From Desulfobacula sp. (GTDB lineage Bacteria; Desulfobacterota; Desulfobacteria; Desulfobacterales; Desulfobacteraceae), in NCBI RefSeq assembly GCF_030145145.1, contig NZ_JAQYWD010000001.1:174544-238543 (forward strand): a DNA stretch of 64,000 nt, in the 5' to 3' direction. Positions 1 through 8,761 of the stretch are shown here, piece after piece. The notes under the pieces were generated by a model, which worked only from the letters and a program-made list of their open reading frames with translations, was not told the DNA's origin and did no database searches. Made by a program: the position numbers and the translations under genes. Every line of letters starts with the position of its first letter. Position 1 is the first letter of the stretch.

Positions 1-1311
1 CCCTGGATCCATGATTTTGCCGCCTTTGATTTCTGGGCAAAGCCCCTGGGGCTTTTGACCATTGCCGGTATCCTCCGTGAGAAAGGGGTCAGGGTCAGTT
101 TCATGGATTGTCTGGACCGGTTTCATCCAAAGGCCTCGCCCCCCATTAAAGTGCTTTGGGACGGCCGGGGGCCGTTTCGCAAGACAGAGATTGATTTGCC
201 CAGGGGACTTGAAAACATCGGCAAAACCTATTCCCGCTATGGCATAGACCCCCAGTGGTTTACAGCCGATCTGCAACACATGGAAAAACCGGATCTGATT
301 TTTGTCACCTCGTTGATGACCTATTGGGCTACCGGTGTCAAGGAGACCATCGAACGGGTCAAATCGGTTTATCCGGATGTGCCCCTGGTCTTGGGGGGGA
401 TTTATGCCAGCCTCTGTTATGACCATGCCATTAAAGAGACAAAGGCCGACCGGGTGATAAAAGGTGCTGGTGAACATCAATTGAAAGACATCCTCCAGGC
501 ATATACCGGGTTTGAACTGGCGGACAGCCCATTGTTTGATGTGCCGGGAAATTTAGATGCATTGCCCTTTCCTGCCCTGGATCTCCAGACCAAACTGGTC
601 TATGCGCCGATATTAACCTCCCGGGGGTGTCCGTTCAGCTGCGAATACTGTGCTTCCTCATACCTGGAACCCACCTTTCGGCAACGATCGCCTGAAATTG
701 TGTTCAAAGAAATCGTGCACTGGCATCAAAATTTCCAGGTTAAAAATTTTGCCTTTTACGATGATGCCCTGCTGGTGAATGCCGGGCAGTATGCCTTTCC
801 CTTGTTTGAAAGAATTATTGATTCAAAAATGGACCTCTGGTTTCATACCCCCAATGCGCTCCATATCCGGGCCATTACACGCCAGGCGGCAGAGTTGATG
901 TTCCAGGCCGGGTTTAAAACCATCCGCCTGGGACTTGAAACCGCTGATTTCTCCAGGGAAAGACGGCATGACGGCAAAGTGGCGGAAAATGAATTCTTTA
1001 ATGCCATTGACCATCTCAAAGTGGCCGGGTTTGAGAAACAACAGATCGGGGCCTATTTGTTATGCGGATTACCCGGACAAAACCTGGACGAAGTTGAAAC
1101 CTCCATGCAGGTGGTCAAACAAAGCGGGATACTGCCTGTTCTTGCCTATTACACACCGATTCCCCACACCCCCATGTGGGAGGATGCGGTTACTCATTCA
1201 AAATTCGATATCCTTCAACATCCCGTATTTACAAACAATACCCTCTTTCCCTGTATCCGTTCAAATACGGATTTAAAGCGGATTTCACAATTGAAAAATT
1301 TGAAGATTTAA
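1..1311 (+). CDS. B12-binding/radical SAM protein, 5' end cut by the window
   Basis: The reading frame is open from base 1, and the residues before the first possible start (TTG at 55) still look like family sequence (a W-I-H-D-F-A-A-F-D-F run). The true start therefore lies outside the window and 1-1311 is a partial gene. The N-terminal part resembles the cobalamin-binding domain that precedes many radical SAM enzymes, with a LVLGGIYAS stretch like its nucleotide-loop region. The radical SAM domain follows, with the cluster motif C-x3-C-x2-C in RGCPFSCEYC, then GLE and LCGLPGQ strands. The family reductively cleaves S-adenosylmethionine on a 4Fe-4S cluster; substrates vary widely and none can be assigned here. 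The stop at 1309-1311 is followed by AT-rich sequence and the next gene starts 82 bases on. Confidence 0.85.
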   Translation, partial: PWIHDFAAFDFWAKPLGLLTIAGILREKGVRVSFMDCLDRFHPKASPPIKVLWDGRGPFRKTEIDLPRGLENIGKTYSRYGIDPQWFTADLQHMEKPDLIFVTSLMTYWATGVKETIERVKSVYPDVPLVLGGIYASLCYDHAIKETKADRVIKGAGEHQLKDILQAYTGFELADSPLFDVPGNLDALPFPALDLQTKLVYAPILTSRGCPFSCEYCASSYLEPTFRQRSPEIVFKEIVHWHQNFQVKNFAFYDDALLVNAGQYAFPLFERIIDSKMDLWFHTPNALHIRAITRQAAELMFQAGFKTIRLGLETADFSRERRHDGKVAENEFFNAIDHLKVAGFEKQQIGAYLLCGLPGQNLDEVETSMQVVKQSGILPVLAYYTPIPHTPMWEDAVTHSKFDILQHPVFTNNTLFPCIRSNTDLKRISQLKNLKI

Positions 1312-1393
1312 TATATAACCCTCTTGGTTTGTGAAGATTTTGTTAGAGATTTGTTAGCGCAATATGAGCGACAAGTGAAAAAGAGGAAAAAAA

Positions 1394-3067
1394 TTGGATA
1401 TATTCGGCATAATAATTCAAACCCTTGGTGGACTGGGGCTCTTCATTCTGGGAATGAAAATGATGACCGAAGGCCTTCAAGCCACAGCAGGGCAGAAAAT
1501 CAGACGGATTCTCGAAGCCATCTCCTCGAACAGATTTATGGGATGTGCCACCGGTGCCGGTGTGACGGCAATGATTCAATCTTCATCCGCCACCACCGTT
1601 ATGCTCATCGGGTTTGCCACGGCCGGCATCATCTCTCTGGAGCAGGCTGTTGGCGTGGTCATTGGGGCAAATATCGGGACCACCATTACCGGGCAAATGA
1701 TCGCGTTTAAGCTGACTGCCGCCGCATTGCCTGCCATTGCGCTGGGCGTAGTTTTAAAATATTTTTCAAAAAAAAGAAACTACAGGCGGATTGGGGATAT
1801 TATTCTGGGGTTTGGGTTGCTTTTTTATGGTATGACCGTCATGAAAAATGGTCTGGCACCCATAAAATCTGACCCCCAGTTTATTGAATTTTTTACCACC
1901 TTTCGTACCGACAATCTCGGTGGTATTCTGCTGTGTGTGTTGATGGGTACTGTTCTGACGGTAGCCGTTCAGTCTTCTTCTGCTACGGTGGGTTTGACAA
2001 TGACGCTGGCAACATCCGGGCTTTTAACATATCCCACAGCCCTTGCCCTTGTTCTTGGTGAAAATATCGGAACCACTGTGACAGCGCAATTATCCACCAT
2101 CGGCTCAAACAATATTGAGGCCCATCGCACGGCAAACGCACATACGATTTTTAATGTCATTGGTGTCGGGATTATCTTGATGATTTTTCCGTGGTTTGTT
2201 GATATGGTGCAGATACTGACGTTAAAATTAGGTGCCGGAGCGTTAACCCATACCGTGGATGGCGAATATGTCAATGTTTCACGGTATATTGCCAATGGGC
2301 ATACGATTTTTAATGTGATCAACGCCTTGGTCTTTCTGATTTTTCTTCCCAAGCTGGTTCAACTGACCATTTTATTATCACCGAAACCGTCATTGTCAAA
2401 AGAAAGATACAAACTGCCTGAATTTGATTCGGGGTTCATTGACTCACCGATTGGTGCCCTTGCCAAGGTGAAAGGTGAAATCATAAAAATGCTGGAATTT
2501 ACCCACATGAATTTAAAAAAGACCTCCATCTGCCTGAAGGTAAGGGACGATGATATCCTTGGGGAAAGGGAGGCCATTGAAGACCATCTGGATGAGTCCC
2601 AGAAAGTGATTATCCGATATCTGACCACCATTTACCAGGGGGAAGTCAACGAGCCCGAGGCCAAGGAAATATCCGAATATATGAGAATCACCAACAATAT
2701 TGAACGACTGGGCGATTCCATGGAAAATGTATCGAAAATACTTGAACGGATATATGACAATGATTTTGTGTTCAGCGAACAGGCCAAACAAGATCTTGTG
2801 ACGATTTCAGAGCAGGTGGATATCTTTTTAGGGTTAATCCTTGACGAATTCCAGGAGAAATCCGATGGATTTTATCAAAAAGCATTGGCCAAAGAAGATT
2901 TGATTGACCATATGCGTGAAAATATGAGATACCAGCATATAGAAAGATTAAGGGCAGGCGACTGCTCAGTGGATGTTGGTGTTTTTTTTATTGCCCTTGT
3001 CTCAAATTATGAAAAAATGGGAGACTATTGTTTTAACATTGCCACTGGTGTGAACAGAATTATTTAA
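1394..3067 (+). CDS. Na/Pi cotransporter family protein with PhoU-like tail
   Basis: This 557-residue inner-membrane protein belongs to the NptA/PNaS family of sodium-phosphate cotransporters. The membrane part holds the two inverted family repeats, each marked by a QSSSAT motif (near residues 62 and 197), and the GANIGTT and GENIGTT loops. From about residue 350 a soluble helical region resembles PhoU, as in bacterial members that link transport to phosphate signalling. The start is a TTG at 1394 with GAGG 8 bases upstream; translation from there begins MDIFGIIIQTLGGLGLF, a typical family N-terminus. It is followed after 2 bases by the DUF1178 gene, so the two are probably cotranscribed. Transported ion and direction are inferred from the family only. 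Confidence 0.9.
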   Translation: MDIFGIIIQTLGGLGLFILGMKMMTEGLQATAGQKIRRILEAISSNRFMGCATGAGVTAMIQSSSATTVMLIGFATAGIISLEQAVGVVIGANIGTTITGQMIAFKLTAAALPAIALGVVLKYFSKKRNYRRIGDIILGFGLLFYGMTVMKNGLAPIKSDPQFIEFFTTFRTDNLGGILLCVLMGTVLTVAVQSSSATVGLTMTLATSGLLTYPTALALVLGENIGTTVTAQLSTIGSNNIEAHRTANAHTIFNVIGVGIILMIFPWFVDMVQILTLKLGAGALTHTVDGEYVNVSRYIANGHTIFNVINALVFLIFLPKLVQLTILLSPKPSLSKERYKLPEFDSGFIDSPIGALAKVKGEIIKMLEFTHMNLKKTSICLKVRDDDILGEREAIEDHLDESQKVIIRYLTTIYQGEVNEPEAKEISEYMRITNNIERLGDSMENVSKILERIYDNDFVFSEQAKQDLVTISEQVDIFLGLILDEFQEKSDGFYQKALAKEDLIDHMRENMRYQHIERLRAGDCSVDVGVFFIALVSNYEKMGDYCFNIATGVNRII

Positions 3068-3069
3068 CA

Positions 3070-3501
3070 ATGATAATATTTGATCTTGAATGTCTAAATG
3101 GTCATACGTTTGAAGGATGGTTCGAAGACAAAAAAGATCTGGAAACACAGCAGGCCCAGGGTATTTTAACCTGTCCTGTTTGTAATACCGCATCTGTTGT
3201 CCAGAAACTTCATCCCATTGCCATTAAAAAATCTTCCCCGACAACCACCCACAAAGCCCTGCAGGCTAGGCAGGAAGCCATAACGGAATTGAGTGAAAAA
3301 GTGGTGGATTATGTTGAAAAAAATTTTGAAGACGTGGGCAATGATTTTACAAAGGAAGCCTTGAAAATGCATTATGGGGCGGAAGAATACAGGAATATCA
3401 AAGGCACCACAACCAAAGAAGACGATAAGGTTCTGGCCAAAGAAGGGGTGCCTGTTTTCAGGATTCCCATGGCCAAAAACCCAAAAGATGATTTGAATTA
3501 A
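3070..3501 (+). CDS. DUF1178 family zinc-ribbon-like protein
   Basis: A 143-residue soluble protein. The N-terminus MIIFDLECLNGHTFEGWF and the C-P-V-C pair near residue 36 match DUF1178, a family of unknown function with two short cysteine motifs (C-x-N-G-H and C-P-x-C) that may bind a metal. The C-terminal half is charged and helical, and ends with a region that includes GVPVFRIP. It lies 2 bases after the Na/Pi cotransporter stop and shares its strand, so translational coupling is likely. Molecular function is unknown; only family membership is supported. Confidence 0.85.
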   Translation: MIIFDLECLNGHTFEGWFEDKKDLETQQAQGILTCPVCNTASVVQKLHPIAIKKSSPTTTHKALQARQEAITELSEKVVDYVEKNFEDVGNDFTKEALKMHYGAEEYRNIKGTTTKEDDKVLAKEGVPVFRIPMAKNPKDDLN

Positions 3502-3510
3502 AACCCCAAA

Positions 3511-3533
3511 CCCCGGGTTTTTTAAGCCCGGGG
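3511..3533 (+). terminator. GC-rich hairpin after DUF1178
   Basis: A perfect 7-bp stem (CCCCGGG and CCCGGGG) encloses a T-rich 9-base loop just after the DUF1178 stop codon. The T run lies in the loop and not after the stem, so as a rho-independent terminator it is imperfect. It may instead be a pause or mRNA-end stabilising hairpin before the NifU-like gene. Confidence 0.4.
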
Positions 3534-3584
3534 CGTGAGCGTAACCACTCGATGGTCACAGGCCATCCGGAACCAGGAAATAAA

Positions 3585-3995
3585 ATGATACAAAAAAAAT
3601 TTGACTTTTGGCAGGACCATTCACTGAATTACCTGGAAATGGCCCTTTCCACGGACAAGCAGGAAAGACTGCAAAACCCGGACGGATATGGAAAACGAAA
3701 CGGTGATTGCGGAGATATGGTTGAATTTTTCCTCATCATAAAAAACAATATCATTGAAAGGGCTGCATACAATATTGACGGGTGCATGAATACCAATGCC
3801 AGCGCCGCAACCATTGCAAGCCGGGCGGAAGGCCTGGACATTGAAGCTGCCTGGAAATTAAATGATCAACGTATTATTGAGTTTCTGGGAACCATTCCAA
3901 AAGATCACTATCACTGCGCTGAGCTGGCAGTGGGGGCTTTTTACCTGGCCCTTTCCGATTATGAAAAGAAAAAAAAGATGGGGTGGCGGCGATAA
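3585..3995 (+). CDS. NifU/IscU-like Fe-S cluster scaffold
   Basis: A protein of about 136 residues with the three conserved cysteines of the IscU/NifU N-terminal scaffold fold: GDCGD, DGCMNTNASA and YHCAELA. In this family these residues, plus an aspartate, hold a transient Fe-S cluster passed to apo-proteins; the scaffold receives sulfur from a cysteine desulfurase. The start is taken as the ATG at 3585 because AGGA lies 6-7 bases before it. An in-frame ATG at 3552 would add 11 residues unlike the family and has no ribosome site. No desulfurase or other isc/nif gene is nearby, so this is a stand-alone scaffold. It converges with yjbQ, with only 13 bases between the two genes. Confidence 0.85.
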   Translation: MIQKKFDFWQDHSLNYLEMALSTDKQERLQNPDGYGKRNGDCGDMVEFFLIIKNNIIERAAYNIDGCMNTNASAATIASRAEGLDIEAAWKLNDQRIIEFLGTIPKDHYHCAELAVGAFYLALSDYEKKKKMGWRR

Positions 3996-4008
3996 TCCAA
4001 CACCTCCA

Positions 4009-4401
4009 TTATTCCCCCTGGATGGTGATATTCACCCGACGGTTTCTCGGGCCGTCAAATTCACAAAAATAAATGCCCTGCCAGGTGCCCAGAACCAGGG
4101 ACCCCTTTTCCAGGGGGATGGTTTCTGAGGGGCCGAACAGGCTGACTTTTATGTGGGCAGCAGAATTGCCTTCCAGGTGCTTGAAATGATCGTCCCAGGG
4201 AATCACTTTGTTGATGGTTGTTAAAATGTCGGTTTCAACCGCAGGATCAGCATTTTCATTGATGGTGACAGCAGCTGTGGTGTGCAGGGAAAAGACATGA
4301 ACAATGCCGTTTTTTATTCCGGATTGGGTTACCGCATCTTGAACCTGGGACGAAATATCCACCATCTGGGTTCTTGCATTTGTTTTGACACGGATCTGCA
4401 T
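4009..4401 (-). CDS. yjbQ: YjbQ/UPF0047 family protein
   Basis: A 130-residue protein of the UPF0047 (YjbQ) family, with the signature HTTAAVTINENAD and the H-L-E-G-N-S-A-A-H-I-K-V-S-L-F-G stretch. Members are small trimeric metal-binding proteins; some have weak thiamine-phosphate synthase activity in E. coli, but the physiological role is uncertain. A strong ribosome site (GGAGG) lies 7 bases before the ATG at 4401. The gene follows transketolase on the same strand after 74 bases that contain a long hairpin, so it may be read through from tkt or expressed separately. Confidence 0.9.
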   Translation of the reverse strand: MQIRVKTNARTQMVDISSQVQDAVTQSGIKNGIVHVFSLHTTAAVTINENADPAVETDILTTINKVIPWDDHFKHLEGNSAAHIKVSLFGPSETIPLEKGSLVLGTWQGIYFCEFDGPRNRRVNITIQGE

Positions 4402-4424
4402 GATGGACCTCCTTTTTTTTATAA

Positions 4425-4459
4425 CACCCGGTGCTGAAAATGGATTTCAGCACCGGGTG
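4425..4459 (-). terminator. 15-bp perfect hairpin between tkt and yjbQ
   Basis: An uninterrupted 15-bp inverted repeat (left arm 4425-4439, right arm 4445-4459) with a 5-base loop lies in the gap between transketolase and yjbQ. On the minus strand it is followed by TTAT and then an A run, not a T tract. It is therefore a weak candidate for classical termination but could reduce read-through into yjbQ or protect the tkt mRNA end. Confidence 0.5.
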
Positions 4460-4475
4460 GGATGATCATAACGGG

Positions 4476-6482
4476 TTACCCGTTTAAAAGGTCAAGGGCA
4501 TTTTTAACAACATTGTCCGGGGAAAAGCCATATGCCGTGAGAACGGTATTGCCCGGTGCGGACGCACCAAATTTGTTGATGCCGATCATTTGACCGCTGG
4601 GGCCGGTGTATTTTTCCCATCCCATGGAAATGCCGGCTTCAACAGCGATCCTGCGGGTCACATCGGAGGGTAGAATTCTTTCCCTGTAGGATGCCGGGGC
4701 TTTTTCAAACAATTCCCAGGAAGGCATTGACACGACAGCCGCTTTGGTATCGTGGACATCTTCCAGGATACGGGCCGCTTCAACACAGATATGGACTTCA
4801 GATCCAGTGGCGATGAGAATGATGTCCGGGTTTGATACCTTTTTTACGGTATAGGCCCCATAATTGAATTCACCGTCCCGCTGGGATACATCCAGGGTGG
4901 GCAGATTTTGACGGCTCAGGATCAATGCGGTGGGGGCGTCAATAGTTTTTAATGCCTGTTTCCAGGCCAGGGCGGTTTCATTGGCATCGGCCGGCCTGAC
5001 AACGGTAAGCCCCGGGATGGCCCGTAACGATGCCAGGTGTTCCACCGGCTGGTGGGTGGGACCGTCTTCTCCCACGGCCACGCTGTCATGGGTGAAGACA
5101 TAAATCAGGGGCAGTTTCATCAAAGACGCCACACGAATAGCCGGGCGCATATAGTCGGCAAACACCAGAAAGGTTCCGCCAAAGGGCCGGACACCGGAAT
5201 GCAGGTACATGCCGGACAGTATGGCCCCCATGGCATGTTCCCGGACACCGAACCGGATGTTTCGCCCTTCCCAGGCACCATTTTGAAAATCGGTTGAACA
5301 ATTAAGATAGGTGTTGTTTGAGGGAGCCAGATCAGCAGATCCCCCCATTAATGCCGGCAGATGTTCTGCAATGGCATTCAACACTTTACCGGATGCGGAT
5401 CGTGTGGCCACTGGTCCGTCTTCAGGGTTGAAATACGGTATCTGAGCATCCCAGCCCCGGGTCAGGAAACCGCTGATGGCATCCACAAACAGGTCTGCCT
5501 GTTCTGGGTATTGGGTCTTGTAAGTGTCAAAGATTTCCTGCCAGCTTCTTTCAAATCCCTGTCCAAAAATCAGGGCTTTTCTGCAATCTTCCAGAACCGC
5601 TTCGGGTACGTAAAACGATTTATCCTCCGGAACCCCGTAAAAGCGTTTGGTCAACTTGATTTCTTCTGCACCCAGAGGAGACCCATGGGCACTGGATGTG
5701 TCCTGTTTGTTGGGGCTGCCATAGGCAATATGGGTTTTTATCTGCACCAGTGTGGGGCGGGCCACCGCGTCTTTGCCCGCCTGGATGGCTTTCTGGATTT
5801 TTTCAAGGTCATTGCCGTCCTCAACCGTGACCACATGCCAGTTCTGGCTTTCAAATTTAGCCCGGACATTTTCTGTGAAGGCAATGTCGGTTGGGCCTTC
5901 AATGGTGATGGAATTGTCATCATACAGCAGGATGAGTTTTCCAAGCCCCAGGTGCCCGGCCAGGGAAACCGCTTCAAGGGCAACCCCCTCCATGAGGTCC
6001 CCGTCACCGCACATCACATAGGTGTGGTGGTTGATGAGTTCTGTGCCTTCCCGATTAAACCGGGCAGCCAGATGACGTTCGGCAATGGCCATTCCCACGG
6101 CATTGGCAATGCCCTGGCCCAGGGGACCCGTGGTGGTTTCCACCCCCGGGGTATCCCCGTATTCAGGATGTCCCGGGGTTCTGGAGCCCCATTGCCTGAA
6201 ATTTTTCAGGTCCTCCAGTTCAAGGCCGTAGCCAAACAGGTAAAGCAGGCTGTAAAGCAGGGAAGAGGCATGACCCGCAGACAGAACAAAGCGGTCCCTG
6301 TCAATCCAGGCCGGGTTTTTGGGATTGTGCTGTAAAAACCGTTTAAATAAAACATATGCCGCAGGCGCAAGGCCCATGGGTGCGCCGGGGTGTCCGGAAT
6401 TCGCTTTTTGAACCGCGTCCATGCAAAGGGTTCGGATGGTATTCACGGTTAACTGGTCAAGATTGGTTTCGGCTTCAGCCAT
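4476..6482 (-). CDS. tkt: transketolase
   Basis: A 668-residue thiamine-diphosphate enzyme that moves two-carbon ketol units between sugar phosphates in the non-oxidative pentose phosphate pathway. Visible family features in order are the [11 protein letters not shown] substrate/cofactor loop near residue 30, the diphosphate-binding motif [13 protein letters not shown] near 155 with its following N-S-I-T, and the pyrimidine-domain run [18 protein letters not shown] near 465 with active-site histidines. The C-terminal domain ends with the usual FGASAPG segment. Length is normal for the family. The start is supported by AGGAG 10 bases upstream. It follows a radical SAM gene by 31 bases on the same strand, with yjbQ downstream. 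Confidence 0.97.
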   Translation of the reverse strand: MAEAETNLDQLTVNTIRTLCMDAVQKANSGHPGAPMGLAPAAYVLFKRFLQHNPKNPAWIDRDRFVLSAGHASSLLYSLLYLFGYGLELEDLKNFRQWGSRTPGHPEYGDTPGVETTTGPLGQGIANAVGMAIAERHLAARFNREGTELINHHTYVMCGDGDLMEGVALEAVSLAGHLGLGKLILLYDDNSITIEGPTDIAFTENVRAKFESQNWHVVTVEDGNDLEKIQKAIQAGKDAVARPTLVQIKTHIAYGSPNKQDTSSAHGSPLGAEEIKLTKRFYGVPEDKSFYVPEAVLEDCRKALIFGQGFERSWQEIFDTYKTQYPEQADLFVDAISGFLTRGWDAQIPYFNPEDGPVATRSASGKVLNAIAEHLPALMGGSADLAPSNNTYLNCSTDFQNGAWEGRNIRFGVREHAMGAILSGMYLHSGVRPFGGTFLVFADYMRPAIRVASLMKLPLIYVFTHDSVAVGEDGPTHQPVEHLASLRAIPGLTVVRPADANETALAWKQALKTIDAPTALILSRQNLPTLDVSQRDGEFNYGAYTVKKVSNPDIILIATGSEVHICVEAARILEDVHDTKAAVVSMPSWELFEKAPASYRERILPSDVTRRIAVEAGISMGWEKYTGPSGQMIGINKFGASAPGNTVLTAYGFSPDNVVKNALDLLNG

Positions 6483-6513
6483 TGTTTGTTTCTCCTGTAT
6501 AATTAAATTGGTG

Positions 6514-7383
6514 TTACAAGCCTCTCATGTATTCCGGTCTGAGGGTCACCTGTCCTTTGAGTGCCTGGGAAATCAGTTCAAGTGTTTTTTCTTTGTCTTC
6601 GGGTAGTTTTGCCCGGATGGGAAGATAGTTGGACGCATGGTTTGCATGGAAAGATCCGTTGGAGAGATGGGTTGCAGCGATCATGATGCCCAGTTCCTCC
6701 AGCATTTCTTCCGGGGTGATGAGTTTAAACTCCCCTTTTTCATACTGATCATGGAGTTCCGTACCCGGTGTCAGCATCAGGCTTAACGCCCCCACAAAAT
6801 CAGGGTCAATGGCAGACAAGACCCTACCGGTTTCCCGGGCATGAATTTTAGATCTTTCAGGTCCGCCGATCCCCACAATAACCGTGATGGACAATTTAAT
6901 GCCGGATTGTTTAACGCGGCGTCCCATTTTGATCATTTTTGCGGAATCCGCGCCTTTTCGTATCGCTTTTAACACCTGATCATCTCCGGATTCAAGTCCC
7001 ATATAGGCGATTTTGACCCCCAGGTCGTGCAACTCTTTTAATTGTTCATCGGTTTTCATGCCAATGCCTTTGGTGTTGGCATAAAGTCCCACTCTTTTCA
7101 CCCAGGGCAATCGATCCTTGATTTGCAAGAGTATGTTGACCAGCCTTTTCTGGGGAATGATCATGACATCCCCGTCGCAGAGAAACACCCGGTCCTGTCT
7201 TTTACAATACGCTCTGGCAAATTCTATGTCTTCAAAAATAACATCATCTTTTTTGATATTAAATCGCTTGTCCCTGAATGTACTGCAGAAAGTACATTTG
7301 TTATGGGAGCACCCCAAGGTGACCTGTAATAAAATACTATTGGCCTCACTGGGCGGCCGTATCATTGATCCTTCATAATGCAT
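6514..7383 (-). CDS. radical SAM protein of unknown substrate
   Basis: A single-domain radical SAM protein of about 289 residues. The cluster motif is C-x4-C-x2-C in [14 protein letters not shown], one residue longer in the first gap than the classical C-x3-C. Later strands ([31 protein letters not shown]) fit the SAM barrel. The C-terminal region has [16 protein letters not shown], as in HemN/elongator-like radical SAM proteins. The frame is open to an ATG at 7413, but the ATG at 7383 has AAGGA 10 bases upstream and begins [14 protein letters not shown], so it is preferred. It precedes transketolase by 31 bases. Nothing in the sequence fixes a substrate. Confidence 0.8.
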   Translation of the reverse strand: MHYEGSMIRPPSEANSILLQVTLGCSHNKCTFCSTFRDKRFNIKKDDVIFEDIEFARAYCKRQDRVFLCDGDVMIIPQKRLVNILLQIKDRLPWVKRVGLYANTKGIGMKTDEQLKELHDLGVKIAYMGLESGDDQVLKAIRKGADSAKMIKMGRRVKQSGIKLSITVIVGIGGPERSKIHARETGRVLSAIDPDFVGALSLMLTPGTELHDQYEKGEFKLITPEEMLEELGIMIAATHLSNGSFHANHASNYLPIRAKLPEDKEKTLELISQALKGQVTLRPEYMRGL

Positions 7384-7595
7384 ATCACTATATTCCTTAA
7401 AATTTAAACCCATTTAATAGCAGATATTGTCAAAAAATTCAATCGGTTGATTTGCATGGCAGCAACACTCATTATCCCACACAATCGTCGCCGGGCAATG
7501 GGCCGGCCAGGACCGCAGATAAGGCCCAGGCGTTTAAATCCAGGGGATTTAAGATGGTCAAATGGATTATTCTGGTCTATGCTAACACGGTTACA

Positions 7596-7690
7596 GGGGG
7601 GGCAGGCTTTTTTTATGGTATTTTTTTATTCCGCGTTCATGATCAGACGGGTAAAACGTGCCATAAGGAAAGCCTGACCCCAGGCAAAAA
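7596..7690. repeat. palindromic repeat element, copy A
   Basis: An imperfect inverted repeat. One end reads GGCAGGCTTTTTTTATGG and the other closes with ATAAGGAAAGCCTGACCCC, followed by AGGCAAAAA. The copy at 59487-59578 reads almost the same in the opposite orientation; the segment from 7645 to 7690 differs from it at only a few positions. Size, terminal complementarity and intergenic placement fit a REP/MITE-like short palindromic element. No transposase lies beside it. Confidence 0.75.
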
Positions 7691-7727
7691 TCACAACTGA
7701 AACGCCTTTGGGTTTAAAAAGGAAAGA

Positions 7728-8639
7728 ATGAAAACAAAACGGTTCAATACGGTTATGGGAGTCAAAGAATGGGGGTTGATTGTCCTCCTGTCCATCATCT
7801 GGGGGGCATCTTTTTTCTTTGTAGAAATTGCCATAAAAACAATGACACCGTTGACCATTGTGTTATGCCGGGTGAGTGGCGCTGCTTTTCTGTTGTGGGG
7901 GGTTGTGCTGGTGACCCGCCGGAAACTGCCAAAAGACATCAGGGTTTGGCTCGCCTTCCTGGTGCTGGGTGCCATGAACAATGTGATTCCCTTCAGTCTC
8001 ATCGCCTGGGGGCAAAGTCATATTGATTCCAGTCTGGCCGCTATTTTAAATGCGACAACACCGGTTTTCAGTGTGGTTCTGGCTCATTTTTTAACAAAGG
8101 ATGAACCATTGACAAAAAAAAGGCTGGCCGGCGTTTTATTCGGGTGGGTGGGGGTCATCATTCTGATTGGAATAGAATCCTTAGATGGGTTTGGCATGAA
8201 GATCGCTGGCCAGGCCGCTGTCTTGTGCGCGGCCTTTCTCTATGCGATATCCGCCATTTTCGGCCGTCGGTTCAAGGCCATTGATCCTGCGGTGGTGGCT
8301 GCAGGGATGCTGTCCGGCTCCACTCTTATCATGGTTCCTTTGGTGGCTGCCTTTGAACAGCCCTTTGCCTTAAGTCCTGACTGGACAACAGGGGCGGCGC
8401 TTTTCGGACTTGCCGTCATTTCAACCGCACTGGCCTATATTATTTATTTTTATGTGCTGTCAAAAGCCGGGGCCACCAATATTTTGCTGGTGACCTTTTT
8501 AATCCCTGTGAGTGCCATTTTTCTGGGGGTGATGGTGCTGGGAGAAACCCCCGGATGGAATGCCTTTACCGGGATGGGATTGATTTTTATCGGGTTGATC
8601 TTCATTGACGGGCGGATTCTGGAAAGATTTAAAAAATAA
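7728..8639 (+). CDS. EamA/DMT-superfamily transporter
   Basis: A 303-residue inner-membrane protein with about ten hydrophobic segments arranged as two EamA repeats. The first repeat starts SIIWGASFFFVEIAIK and the second starts near residue 155 (GQAAVLCAAFLYAISAIFGR). Both end with the family pattern of a last helix rich in G and L (GVLFGWVGVIILIG and FTGMGLIFIGLIFI). The family exports small metabolites such as amino acids; no substrate can be named. AAGGAAAG lies 5-6 bases before the ATG. The gene stands alone between the repeat element and htpG. Confidence 0.88.
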   Translation: MKTKRFNTVMGVKEWGLIVLLSIIWGASFFFVEIAIKTMTPLTIVLCRVSGAAFLLWGVVLVTRRKLPKDIRVWLAFLVLGAMNNVIPFSLIAWGQSHIDSSLAAILNATTPVFSVVLAHFLTKDEPLTKKRLAGVLFGWVGVIILIGIESLDGFGMKIAGQAAVLCAAFLYAISAIFGRRFKAIDPAVVAAGMLSGSTLIMVPLVAAFEQPFALSPDWTTGAALFGLAVISTALAYIIYFYVLSKAGATNILLVTFLIPVSAIFLGVMVLGETPGWNAFTGMGLIFIGLIFIDGRILERFKK

Positions 8640-8687
8640 GCGGGTTCTTTTGTTCCATTTGAAAAGGTTAAATTCCCTGGTCATGCC

Positions 8688-8747
8688 TTGACATTTTTGT
8701 TTTTGCTACAATTATTATTAGAAAATATTTTACAATAATAATTCTAA
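8688..8747 (+). promoter_or_regulatory. htpG promoter region with AT-rich inverted repeat
   Basis: TTGACA at 8688-8693 is a perfect -35 element. A TACAAT lies at 8707-8712 with a short 13-base spacer, and a weaker TATTAT lies at 8713-8718. A perfect 10-base inverted repeat (AATTATTATT at 8710-8719 and AATAATAATT at 8734-8743) covers the -10 region, with a second pair TTAGAA and TTCTAA nested around it. It is not the CIRCE element of HrcA. It could be the binding site of another repressor or only an AT-rich palindrome. Confidence 0.5.
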
Positions 8748-8761
8748 CATTAGGAGTGAAC

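Noticed and set aside
1324..1710. 128-codon frame overlapping the Na/Pi cotransporter start
   Set aside because: It lies in another frame of a clear transporter gene and shows no protein features.
5361..6335. 324-codon open frame opposite tkt
   Set aside because: It is the complement of a strongly conserved transketolase gene, has no family features and no ribosome site.
7447..7700. Possible small genes between the radical SAM gene and the DMT transporter
   Set aside because: Both candidate frames run through repeat copy A, and a similar peptide appears by chance from copy B; no family and no good ribosome site.
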